Shown here one piece after another: positions 1 through 5,395 of a DNA stretch of 5,395 bases. The position numbers and the translations under genes are program-made. Positions within the stretch are counted from its first letter, which is position 1, and each line of letters opens with the position of its first letter. A model generated the notes under the pieces. That model was not told the origin of the DNA and did not search any database. It saw only the letters and a program-made list of their open reading frames with translations. Origin of the DNA: a bacterium (GTDB lineage Bacteria > Auribacterota > UBA3054 > B51-G9); NCBI GenBank assembly GCA_029939815.1, contig JAOZSF010000157.1:1-5395 (forward strand). Reading direction: 5' to 3'.

Positions 1-1571
1 CTATACATACTGTTAAGGAGGAAAGTTCCGCCTTCTTTAATATTTTTAAGCATATCATATTTTTCGAGGAACGAAGAATTATGACAAGCGAGGAAATCCG
101 CTTTAGTAATAAGATAAGAACTTCTGATAATATTTTTGCCGAAGCGAAGATGAGAAACGGTAACTGCGCCTGCTTTTTTAGAATCGTAAACAAAATAGCC
201 CTGAGCATAATTATCAGTATTATCACCAATGATTTTAATTGAGTTTTTGTTCGCGCCAACTGTTCCGTCAGATCCGAGTCCGTAAAACATTGCTGAATAA
301 GTTCCTTCGTCTTCCGCGTGGAAAGAATTATCAATTTCGATGCTTGTGTTTGTAACATCATCATTGATGCCGACGGTAAAATGATTTTTCGGCTTGTCAG
401 CTTTAAGATTATCAAGAACCGCTTTACATGAAGCAGCTGAGAATTCTTTTGAACCGAGAGCGTATCTTCCGCCAACAATTGTCGGCCATACATTGAATTT
501 CGATTTGTCAACTTCCATTGTTTCACCAATAGCCGTACGGACATCTTCGTAAAGTGGTTCGCCGAGGGAGCCCGGTTCTTTAGTTCTGTCGAGAGTAACG
601 ATAGATTTAACAGTTTTCGGGAAAGCGTTAATCATATCTTTAATAGAGAAAGGTCTGAAAAGTCTTACTTTAACCATACCTACTTTTTCACCTTTAGCGA
701 CAAGATAATCAATAGTTTCGTGCATAGCGTCCGCGCCGGAACCCATCATAACAACAACACGTTCCGCTTCCGGATGGCCTATATAATCGAAAAGTTTGTA
801 TTCTCTTCCGGTAATTTTAGCGAAATCATTCATTGCTTTCTGAACGATGGCCGGAGTAGCTTCATAGAATTTATTAACGGTTTCACGCCCCTGGAAATAA
901 ACGTCAGGATTTTGCGAAGAACCGCGAAGGACAGGACGGTCAGGAGTTAATCCGCGATTACGATGTGCGAGAACGAGATCGTCATTAATCATTGCTTTCA
1001 TATCATCATAGTCGAGAACTTCAACTTTTTTAATTTCGTGTGAAGTGCGGAAACCGTCAAAGAAATGGATAAAAGGAATTCTTGACTCTAAAGTTGCTGC
1101 TTGAGAAATAAGGGCAAAGTCCATTACTTCCTGTACACTTCCGGAACACAATAGTGCAAAACCTGTTGAACGAACAGCCATTACATCTGAATGATCGCCG
1201 AAGATCGAAAGGGCCTGACAGGCGATAGAACGAGCAGAAACGTGAAAAACGGTGCTTGTGAGTTCGCCGGCGATTTTAAACATGTTAGGGATCATAAGGA
1301 GAAGTCCCTGTGATGCCGTAAATGTTGTTGTTAGAGCGCCGGAAGTTAGAGCGCCGTGAACAGCGCCTGACGCGCCGCCTTCGGACTGCATTTCAACAAC
1401 TGAAGGGATTGTTCCCCAGATGTTTGGAGCATCAGCCGCGCTTTTAGCGTCAGAAATTTCCCCCATGGGTGATGATGGAGTAATAGGATAGATCGCTATC
1501 ACTTCATTAGTTGCGTGGGCAACATGAGCTGCCGCGGCATTACCGTCCATACAAACTTTTTTACGAGCCAT
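1..1571 (-). CDS. nifJ: Pyruvate:ferredoxin (flavodoxin) oxidoreductase, N-terminal 523 codons, cut by the left edge
   Basis: The enzyme oxidatively decarboxylates pyruvate to acetyl-CoA and CO2 in the cytoplasm, reducing ferredoxin or flavodoxin; it is central to anaerobic energy metabolism. The frame stays open from the ATG at 1571 to the edge, about 45% of the usual 1,170-1,230 residues. It starts MARKKVCMDGNAAAAHVAHA and covers the TPP-pyrimidine domain (about 1-258, with YPITPSSPMGE at 28-38), the transketolase-C-like domain (about 259-410) and most of the gamma domain (from about 411, with GLGSDGTVGANKN at 441-453). Thr31, Glu64 and Arg114 fall at the same numbers as the pyruvate/TPP-contacting residues of Desulfovibrio africanus PFOR, which supports both start and function. 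An in-frame TAA six codons upstream leaves no earlier start. A good Shine-Dalgarno and a strong promoter precede it. The iron-sulfur and TPP-diphosphate domains lie outside the window, so intactness is untested. The 2-oxoacid specificity is inferred from similarity to single-chain PFORs (also called por or nifJ). Confidence 0.97.
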   Translation of the reverse strand, partial: MARKKVCMDGNAAAAHVAHATNEVIAIYPITPSSPMGEISDAKSAADAPNIWGTIPSVVEMQSEGGASGAVHGALTSGALTTTFTASQGLLLMIPNMFKIAGELTSTVFHVSARSIACQALSIFGDHSDVMAVRSTGFALLCSGSVQEVMDFALISQAATLESRIPFIHFFDGFRTSHEIKKVEVLDYDDMKAMINDDLVLAHRNRGLTPDRPVLRGSSQNPDVYFQGRETVNKFYEATPAIVQKAMNDFAKITGREYKLFDYIGHPEAERVVVMMGSGADAMHETIDYLVAKGEKVGMVKVRLFRPFSIKDMINAFPKTVKSIVTLDRTKEPGSLGEPLYEDVRTAIGETMEVDKSKFNVWPTIVGGRYALGSKEFSAASCKAVLDNLKADKPKNHFTVGINDDVTNTSIEIDNSFHAEDEGTYSAMFYGLGSDGTVGANKNSIKIIGDNTDNYAQGYFVYDSKKAGAVTVSHLRFGKNIIRSSYLITKADFLACHNSSFLEKYDMLKNIKEGGTFLLNSMY

Positions 1572-1578
1572 AATAGAA

Positions 1579-1583
1579 TCCTT
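1579..1583 (-). promoter_or_regulatory. Shine-Dalgarno site of the pyruvate:ferredoxin oxidoreductase gene
   Basis: The minus strand reads AAGGA, then seven bases, then the ATG at 1571. This is the only clearly good Shine-Dalgarno site in the window and it fixes the start codon. Confidence 0.8.
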
Positions 1584-1644
1584 GTTTTAGTTGTTAGCGC
1601 CGTATAATGAAACAGCGCGTATTTTTTTGTTTAATTAAGATAAG

Positions 1645-1671
1645 GTATAATACCAAACAGGGATATTATAC
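1645..1671. repeat. Inverted repeat GTATAATA-N11-TATTATAC overlapping the -10 box, possible operator
   Basis: Two perfect 8-base arms at 1645-1652 and 1664-1671 are separated by 11 bases. One arm contains the TATAAT of the promoter; the other lies just downstream of the predicted transcription start. A dimeric repressor bound here would block RNA polymerase, so an operator is plausible. It does not match the Rex, Fur or FNR consensus sites that I know. Because one arm is itself a -10 box in an AT-rich spacer, chance symmetry is a real alternative. Confidence 0.4.
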
Positions 1672-1693
1672 TAAAAACGCTTTTTTTATTCAA
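1665..1693 (-). promoter_or_regulatory. Sigma-70-type promoter of the oxidoreductase gene
   Basis: On the minus strand a -35 box TTGAAT (1693-1688) is followed by exactly 17 bases and a perfect -10 box TATAAT (1670-1665). The spacing is optimal and the boxes match 10 of 12 consensus positions. The predicted start of transcription is near 1657, giving a leader of about 85 bases before the ATG at 1571. It sits in the longest spacer of the window, directly ahead of a gene expected to be highly expressed in an anaerobe. The call rests on pattern and position alone. Confidence 0.72.
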
Positions 1694-1729
1694 CATAATC
1701 AGAAGTTTTGACAAATTTTCCCGCATTGG

Positions 1730-2521
1730 TTATTTTAATCTGTCAAGACAAAGCCGATGTCGGGAATCAAATAATCTTTTCGCTGTAAAAGAAACCGCGA
1801 AAATAGAACCGAAACCCGTTCCGGTTGCAATCATAAACATAATCAATATTTGATATTTTACGGCCTCAAATGGCGGACTGCCTGCTAAAATCTGCCCGGT
1901 CATCATTCCCGGTAAACTAACTAATCCGGCAATTGCCATTGAATTAATAATCGGAATCATCCCGGAACGAATGCTGTCGCGCCGGATATCGGATATGGCT
2001 TCCAACCACGTTTGACCCATCATTAATCTTGCTTCAATAGTTTTTTTCTGGTCGCGGGCGGTTTGCGTTAATCGATCCATTCCGATAGCAATGCCATTCA
2101 TCGTGTTGCCGAGAATCATTCCGAGAAGGGGAATGGCATATCTTGGAGTGTACCACGGAACGCGATTGATTATGACAATAAGAGCGAGCGAAGTAATTAC
2201 AAAAGAAGAAATGAACATTGAAAGCGAACCGATTCCAAATCCCCAGGCGCCTTTCAGGGGATTTTTCTGCCTTGCAACTACTTCTCTCGTTGCCACGCAA
2301 AGCATAACAAATGCCATAAGTCCAACCCAAATAGGTTTTGCATGGCTAAATAATGAGTTGAGAACTAATCCGACAAGCAGCAGCTGAAGAGTTGTTCGCA
2401 AAGCGGAAATAAGAATTCTTTTTCCAATTCCAAGTTGCGATAATCTACTTACAATAGCAAGTGATATAACAAAAACTGCTGCAAGAGAAAGATCAAGCGG
2501 TGTAAGAGAGTAGGTGTTCAT
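1730..2521 (-). CDS. fetB: FetB/YbbM-like ABC transporter permease (UPF0014 family), putative iron or metal exporter
   Basis: This is a 263-residue inner-membrane protein; E. coli FetB is about 259. Hydrophobic segments lie near residues 8-26, 38-58, 63-83, 94-119, 128-148, 188-208 and 223-246. Family hallmarks are the ALRTTLQLLLVG stretch (40-51), the PLLGMILGNTMNGIAIG block (131-147), and the conserved EARLMMGQ...IRSGMIPIINSMAIAGLVSLPGMMTGQ region (163-210), followed by ILAGSPP. E. coli FetAB is reported to export iron and ease oxidative stress; plant relatives act in aluminium tolerance. The substrate here is inferred. The family normally pairs with an ATP-binding subunit (FetA/YbbL), but none is in the window: rodA is upstream and the oxidoreductase gene downstream. 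An in-frame TAA three codons before the ATG leaves no earlier start, yet I see no Shine-Dalgarno. It lies 73 bases after rodA and may be read from it. Confidence 0.9.
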   Translation of the reverse strand: MNTYSLTPLDLSLAAVFVISLAIVSRLSQLGIGKRILISALRTTLQLLLVGLVLNSLFSHAKPIWVGLMAFVMLCVATREVVARQKNPLKGAWGFGIGSLSMFISSFVITSLALIVIINRVPWYTPRYAIPLLGMILGNTMNGIAIGMDRLTQTARDQKKTIEARLMMGQTWLEAISDIRRDSIRSGMIPIINSMAIAGLVSLPGMMTGQILAGSPPFEAVKYQILIMFMIATGTGFGSIFAVSFTAKRLFDSRHRLCLDRLK

Positions 2522-2535
2522 TTTAAGGTTTTAGG

Positions 2536-2560
2536 CTGTAGCCGCTGCCGGTGGCTGCGG
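2536..2560 (+). repeat. GC-rich 25-base inverted repeat (hairpin with G·U pairs in plus-strand RNA)
   Basis: Read on the plus strand, the arms CTGTAGCCGC and GTGGCTGCGG flank the loop TGCCG. All ten positions pair if G·U wobbles are allowed (seven Watson-Crick, three G·U). On the minus strand the three wobbles become A·C mismatches, so the fold is much better in RNA antisense to the operon. I do not recognise the element family. Confidence 0.45.
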
Positions 2561-2571
2561 AACTGGTTTCA

Positions 2572-2591
2572 GGTCAAAGGTCAAGGTCAAA
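2572..2591. repeat. Three near-tandem copies of GGTCAA
   Basis: The copies are GGTCAAA (2572-2578), GGTCAA (2579-2584) and GGTCAAA (2585-2591), just beyond the rodA stop codon. The unit is short and its role unknown; slippage-prone simple repeat, part of a dispersed element, or a protein-binding array are all possible. Confidence 0.5.
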
Positions 2592-2594
2592 GTT

Positions 2595-3677
2595 CTACAT
2601 CGCGCTGTCGTTATAAATCGATTGTAAAATCCCTACCGACATCAGGGCGGTAAGCATTGACGATCCGCCGTATGATATCATTGGCAGAGGTACACCGATT
2701 ATAGGCATCAGACTGACGGCCATACCAATATTCATTAATACATGAGTTGCGAACATGATAGCGATTCCTGCCGCAACGACTTGTCCGAACACATTTTTAG
2801 AGCGTCTTGAAATATATAATCCCGTAATAATCAGAATGAAAAAGAGTATAAGCACAGTAATTCCGCCAACAAAGCCCCATTCCTCACCAATAACGGAAAA
2901 AATAAAATCGGTATGCCTCTCGGGAAGGAAATTAAGCTTACTTTGCAGACTTTTAAGAAATCCTCTTCCGGTTAATAAGCCACTTCCGATAGCGATTTTT
3001 GATTGAATTGCCTGATAACCATAGCCCCACGGGTCATTTTCAGGAAACCATGTAAGTTTAATTCGCTCGATTCTCCAGTGACCGAGAAAAGGGATCATAA
3101 GAGGGATAGTTGCCAATCCGCCGATAAAAGTTGTGGCAATAATTGGAAGATTAGTTCCACTTATAAAAAACATAGCGAGGATAACCGGAACAAAAATCAG
3201 TGCTGTACCGAGGTCGGGCTGTAAAAATATTAAAGCGAGAGGAATGATCAGAAGAACAAAAGACATGAGATAATATCTGAGATCATATCTGTGTTCTTCG
3301 AAGTCGGAGAGGAAGCGTCCGAAAATTAATATTACTGCAATTTTGGCAAATTCAGAAGGTTGAATGCCCAATCCTCCGAAACCGAGCCAGCTTTTTGCTC
3401 CGTTCCGTTCTTTCCCGATAATCAGAACCAACAAAAGACTGGCAACCGATAAAGAAAAAATGATAGCTGCATAACTTTTGTATTCCTGTAATCTTATAAT
3501 TGCGAGAGAAAAAGAGAGGAATAAGCCAATAATTACCCACATCATCTGCCGCGGCATGAAATTTCTGCTATGCCCGATTGACGCGCTGTACACGAACATA
3601 AGACCTATAACAATGAGCGCGAAAGTGGTAAGCCACAGTGGGAAACAGATTTTGTAGTGTGGCCTGCTAAGTTTCAT
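2595..3677 (-). CDS. rodA: RodA, SEDS-family peptidoglycan glycosyltransferase for cell elongation
   Basis: RodA polymerises lipid II into glycan strands at the cytoplasmic membrane and works with a class B penicillin-binding protein (PBP2) in the elongation machinery. The 360-residue length fits RodA (about 370 in E. coli). The protein is very hydrophobic, with about ten membrane segments, the first at 13-33. Family motifs are GGLGIQPSEFAK (101-112), LQPDLGTAL (152-160), the AIQSKIAIGSG block (224-233), LPERHTDFIF (251-260) with the expected catalytic Asp257, and the carboxy-terminal PMISYGGSS (332-340). The GSGLLTGRGF...LPERHTDFIF pattern resembles RodA more than FtsW, which usually has LPEAHTDF or similar. 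Its ATG overlaps the ribE TGA as ATGA, and there is no good Shine-Dalgarno, so translational coupling to ribE is likely. The usual partners mrdA and mreBCD are not in the window. Confidence 0.95.
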   Translation of the reverse strand: MKLSRPHYKICFPLWLTTFALIVIGLMFVYSASIGHSRNFMPRQMMWVIIGLFLSFSLAIIRLQEYKSYAAIIFSLSVASLLLVLIIGKERNGAKSWLGFGGLGIQPSEFAKIAVILIFGRFLSDFEEHRYDLRYYLMSFVLLIIPLALIFLQPDLGTALIFVPVILAMFFISGTNLPIIATTFIGGLATIPLMIPFLGHWRIERIKLTWFPENDPWGYGYQAIQSKIAIGSGLLTGRGFLKSLQSKLNFLPERHTDFIFSVIGEEWGFVGGITVLILFFILIITGLYISRRSKNVFGQVVAAGIAIMFATHVLMNIGMAVSLMPIIGVPLPMISYGGSSMLTALMSVGILQSIYNDSAM

Positions 3678-4255
3678 TTCATCAACTTTTCAATATACTT
3701 AGCTATGACATCGACTTCGATGTTGATTTTGCTGCCGATAGCCATAGAACGTAAATTTGTTATTTCGCGCGTGTGTGGAATAATGTGAGATTCAATCTCA
3801 CCGGTTTTGCCTGTTATGGTAAGGCTAATGCCGTTAAGAGTAATAAAGCCCTTGTTTACAATATACTTGTTAAGTTCCGGTGGACAGGACACACGTAAAA
3901 CCCAGTCGTTTCCAATTCGTCTCCACGATCTTACAATTCCAGTCCCGTCAATGTGACCCTGAACATAATGACCACCCAATCTGGTCTGCGGCGTTGCCGC
4001 GCGTTCGAGATTAACTTCTGTTCCCGGTCTGTATAATCCGATTCCTGTGAGATTGATTGTTTCCTGTTGTACGTCAACTTCAAAAGAGGAGGAATTGAAA
4101 TTCACAACAGTAAGGCAGACGCCATCAATAGCAATACTGTCGCCTATTTTAATATCTTCGAGAATTTTTTTGGCATTTATAGATAATCTCGCGGCGGGGA
4201 ATGATTTGGTTAAGGATTTAACCGTGCCGATTTCTTCTATAATGCCGGTAAACAT
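3674..4255 (-). CDS. ribE: Riboflavin synthase (alpha chain)
   Basis: The enzyme dismutates two 6,7-dimethyl-8-ribityllumazine molecules to riboflavin, the last step of riboflavin biosynthesis in the cytoplasm. The 193 residues form two lumazine-binding barrels in tandem: about 1-90, opening with the hallmark MFTGIIEEIGTV, and about 95-190, with GGHYVQGHIDGTG (94-106). Cys47 in DGVCLTV and Ser144 in NGISLTI sit at the equivalent spot in each barrel, and His96 and His101 lie in the second; these match residues conserved in the family's active site. At slightly under the usual 200-215 residues the protein looks complete. No other rib gene is in the window, and the 55 bases upstream are too short for an FMN riboswitch. 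It is also named ribC in E. coli usage. There is no clear Shine-Dalgarno before the ATG; the stop overlaps the rodA start. Confidence 0.97.
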   Translation of the reverse strand: MFTGIIEEIGTVKSLTKSFPAARLSINAKKILEDIKIGDSIAIDGVCLTVVNFNSSSFEVDVQQETINLTGIGLYRPGTEVNLERAATPQTRLGGHYVQGHIDGTGIVRSWRRIGNDWVLRVSCPPELNKYIVNKGFITLNGISLTITGKTGEIESHIIPHTREITNLRSMAIGSKINIEVDVIAKYIEKLMK

Positions 4256-4303
4256 AATATGCGGGAGTCAAATTAGTTTATTATGAAAGGATAACGTGAA
4301 TAA

Positions 4304-4332
4304 ATTATATTCAAGATTCTATTTTGCTTGAA
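4304..4332 (-). promoter_or_regulatory. Possible weak promoter for ribE-rodA
   Basis: On the minus strand a perfect -10 box TATAAT (4309-4304) lies 17 bases after TTCAAG (4332-4327), a poor -35 box inside the end of accD. It would start transcription close to 4297, about 40 bases ahead of the ribE ATG. In AT-rich DNA a lone TATAAT is common, so read-through from accD is just as likely. Confidence 0.3.
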
Positions 4333-5183
4333 TTTTCTTCATTTTGTTTCTCAATAGGTAGATGCAAAAAATAACAAAGAATTTTGGTAATAGTTTCTTT
4401 CATTTCAGGCCGCGGAACAACCATATCAATAATTCCATGTTCCAGCAGAAATTCCGCTGTCTGAAACCCTTCGGGCAGATCCTGCCGGATAGTTTGTTTG
4501 ATAACTCTTGGACCCGCAAAACAGATGAGTGATTTAGGTTCCGCAATAATAACATCACCTAGAGAAGCGAAACTGGCGGTTGTTCCTCCAGTTGTAGGAT
4601 TTGTCAACAGAGAAATAAAGGGAAGTTTTGCCTGCTTTAATTTGTACAAAGCCGCACTTGTTTTTGCCATCTGCATAAGTCCGATAATAGCTTCCTGCAT
4701 ACGAACTCCTCCGGAGGCGCTTGATATTAGGACCGGCAATTTTTTATCGATTGCGGTTTCGATCAGACGCGTGATTTTTTCACCTACAACGGAGCCCATA
4801 GTACCGCCTATATATGAAAAGTCCATAACGCCTATTGCGATAGGAATATTATTCATTTTAGCGGTTCCGGTAACAACAGCTTCCGATTCGCCCGACTTTT
4901 TACTGTGTCTTGCCTGTCTTTCAGGGTAAGCGACGGAATCAACGAATTTCAGCGGGTCGCCCGGGGTCATATTTTTATCTTGTTCCACGAAAGAATTTTC
5001 GTCACAGAGCAAAGCTATACGTTCTCGTGCGCTAAAGATGTAATGATAGCCGCATTTGGGGCAGAGCTTATTTGCCTCATTAAGAGTTTTTGAGTATATG
5101 ATTTCGCCGCAGTTTTGGCATTTTATCCATAAACCATCGGGAATTGCGGATTTTTTTTTGCGAAGTCTTGATAAGAGTGACAT
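4311..5183 (-). CDS. accD: Acetyl-CoA carboxylase carboxyltransferase subunit beta
   Basis: With AccA, AccD moves the carboxyl group from carboxybiotin-BCCP to acetyl-CoA, giving malonyl-CoA, the first committed step of fatty-acid synthesis in the cytoplasm. The 290 residues are the normal bacterial length. A four-cysteine zinc ribbon lies at the amino end (Cys22, Cys25, Cys41, Cys44, as CQNC and CPKC). The crotonase-fold carboxyltransferase domain follows, with FSYIGGTMGSVVGEKI (122-137), SSASGGVRMQEA (154-165) and NPTTGGTTASFASLGD (195-210), where backbone amides of the glycine-rich turns would hold the thioester oxyanion. Residues after about 275 are polar and variable. Only a weak GGA lies before the ATG. 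accA and folC, common neighbours in other bacteria, are not here. The two tRNA genes lie just upstream on the same strand and may share its transcript, as I see no convincing promoter in the 50-base gap. Confidence 0.97.
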   Translation of the reverse strand: MSLLSRLRKKKSAIPDGLWIKCQNCGEIIYSKTLNEANKLCPKCGYHYIFSARERIALLCDENSFVEQDKNMTPGDPLKFVDSVAYPERQARHSKKSGESEAVVTGTAKMNNIPIAIGVMDFSYIGGTMGSVVGEKITRLIETAIDKKLPVLISSASGGVRMQEAIIGLMQMAKTSAALYKLKQAKLPFISLLTNPTTGGTTASFASLGDVIIAEPKSLICFAGPRVIKQTIRQDLPEGFQTAEFLLEHGIIDMVVPRPEMKETITKILCYFLHLPIEKQNEENSSKIES

Positions 5184-5233
5184 AAATTTGTTCCGTTATA
5201 ATTGAAACTTTTTATATAAAGTAAAATCGCTAG

Positions 5234-5318
5234 TGCCGAAGGCCGGAATCGAACCGGCACGGGCAAAAAGCCCATTGGATTTTAAGTCCAAGGCGTCTAC
5301 CAATTCCGCCACTTCGGC
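5234..5318 (-). tRNA. tRNA-Leu (anticodon UAA)
   Basis: An 85-base type II tRNA gene. The acceptor strands GCCGAAG (5318-5312) and CTTCGGC (5241-5235) pair fully, with discriminator A at 5234. The anticodon stem TTGGA/TCCAA encloses the loop CTTAAAA, giving anticodon UAA (5284-5282), which reads UUA and, by wobble, UUG. The long variable arm (GGGC, five T, GCCC) and the GAATTGGTAGAC D loop are typical of tRNA-Leu. The T arm is CCGG-TTCGATT-CCGG inside one further pair. The three bases after the discriminator are CTA, so the CCA end must be added by the tRNA nucleotidyltransferase. Confidence 0.96.
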
Positions 5319-5340
5319 ATTAGCGATATAAAATTAAAAT

Positions 5341-5395
5341 TGGAGGCGGCGACCGGATTCGAACCGGTGAATATTGGTTTTGCAAACCAGCGCCT
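5341..5395 (-). tRNA. tRNA-Cys (anticodon GCA), 5' part beyond the right edge
   Basis: The window holds the 3' 55 bases. The anticodon loop TTGCAAA gives GCA (5383-5381). The T arm is ACCGG-TTCGAAT-CCGGT, the 3' acceptor strand is CGCCGCC (5351-5345), and the discriminator is U (5344), the identity base expected for bacterial tRNA-Cys, followed by an encoded CCA (5343-5341). The D arm and 5' acceptor strand fall outside. In the anticodon stem CTGGT/ACCAA the outermost pair would be a C·A mismatch (5390 and 5374). The tRNA-Leu gene follows 22 bases downstream on the same strand. Confidence 0.92.

Larger units (their letters stand above)
1572..1729 (-). other. 158-base spacer between fetB and the oxidoreductase gene: promoter and 5' leader
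   Basis: No reading frame here looks like a gene. From the fetB side, the spacer first holds AT-rich sequence without a convincing hairpin-plus-T-run terminator for fetB, then the promoter, then a leader of roughly 85 bases. The leader carries an odd-centred palindrome GGTATTATACC at 1644-1654 and a pair of GCGC tetramers near 1597-1619, separated by 14 or so bases; the latter is too weak to call a hairpin. I recognise no riboswitch. Confidence 0.6.
2522..2594. other. Structured rodA-fetB spacer
   Basis: The 73-base gap joins a GC-rich inverted repeat (2536-2560) to three near-tandem copies of GGTCAA (2572-2591). The composition is clearly different from the AT-rich spacers elsewhere in the window. 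I see no run of T after a hairpin on the minus strand, so it is not a standard terminator for rodA, and no clear promoter for fetB. It could be a small dispersed intergenic repeat, but one copy cannot prove that. Confidence 0.5.

Noticed and set aside
720..950. 76-codon plus-strand open frame
   Set aside because: It lies antisense within the strongly conserved oxidoreductase coding sequence, has no Shine-Dalgarno and resembles no family I know.
1597..1628. GCGC pair followed by a T run on the plus strand as an intrinsic terminator
   Set aside because: The stem would be only about four base pairs around a 14-base loop, and there is no plus-strand transcript to end.
1603..1651. Two plus-strand TATAAT boxes (1603-1608 and 1646-1651) as promoters facing away from the oxidoreductase gene
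   Set aside because: Neither has a reasonable -35 box at 16-18 bases, and no plus-strand gene follows; both are better explained by AT-rich sequence and the dyad.
2034..2387. Open frames of 98 codons on each strand inside the fetB gene
   Set aside because: Both overlap the conserved permease frame and have no recognisable protein features; they are shadows of real coding sequence.
4256..4310. FMN riboswitch ahead of ribE
   Set aside because: The spacer is 55 bases, AT-rich, and lacks the conserved multi-stem RFN core; there is no room for the aptamer.
4498..4929. 143-codon plus-strand open frame
   Set aside because: It is fully antisense to the conserved carboxyltransferase domain of accD; its length reflects codon bias on the other strand.
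5184..5233. Promoter for accD in the gap after tRNA-Leu, using TATAAC or TATATAA as the -10 box
   Set aside because: No acceptable -35 hexamer is found at the right distance for either, so read-through from the tRNA genes is equally likely.

Overview
The window is a co-directional stretch of bacterial chromosome: every gene I can support lies on the minus strand, so transcription runs from the right edge to the left. In that order it holds a tRNA-Cys (5' end cut by the right edge), a tRNA-Leu(UAA), accD, ribE, rodA, a fetB-like permease gene and the 5' 523 codons of a pyruvate:ferredoxin oxidoreductase gene cut by the left edge. The DNA is AT-rich by eye, tightly packed, with no gene-free stretch over 160 bases. 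I see no insertion sequence, CRISPR array, integrase, phage gene or toxin/defence gene.

Organism. The pyruvate:ferredoxin oxidoreductase points to an anaerobic or microaerophilic bacterium. RodA implies a peptidoglycan wall and elongated growth, and AccD a bacterial type II fatty-acid supply. Nothing here identifies the phylum. The mixture of good and absent Shine-Dalgarno sites, the mixture of tRNA genes with and without encoded CCA, and the unusual gene order (riboflavin synthase next to rodA) are compatible with an AT-rich, sparsely sampled anaerobic lineage, but that is inference.

Right part (about 3675-5395). Two tRNA genes 22 bases apart are followed by accD (carboxyltransferase beta subunit of acetyl-CoA carboxylase), then after 55 bases by ribE (riboflavin synthase), which overlaps rodA (SEDS peptidoglycan polymerase) by the four bases ATGA. 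They are likely read together, though a weak promoter may lie between accD and ribE. The three products serve different pathways: lipid precursor supply, flavin supply and wall elongation.

Middle (2522-2594). The 73-base gap between rodA and fetB is unlike the rest of the window: a GC-rich 25-base inverted repeat sits beside three near-tandem copies of GGTCAA. It may be a small dispersed intergenic element.

Left part (1-2521). A fetB-like permease gene (UPF0014 family, putative metal exporter) stands without a visible ATPase partner. A 158-base spacer then carries a near-consensus sigma-70 promoter, a perfect 8-base inverted repeat that includes the -10 box, and a good Shine-Dalgarno site ahead of the oxidoreductase gene. 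That gene is therefore probably its own transcription unit and strongly expressed.

I looked for a previously undescribed system and did not find one. The best leads are the promoter dyad, the structured rodA-fetB spacer and the orphan fetB.
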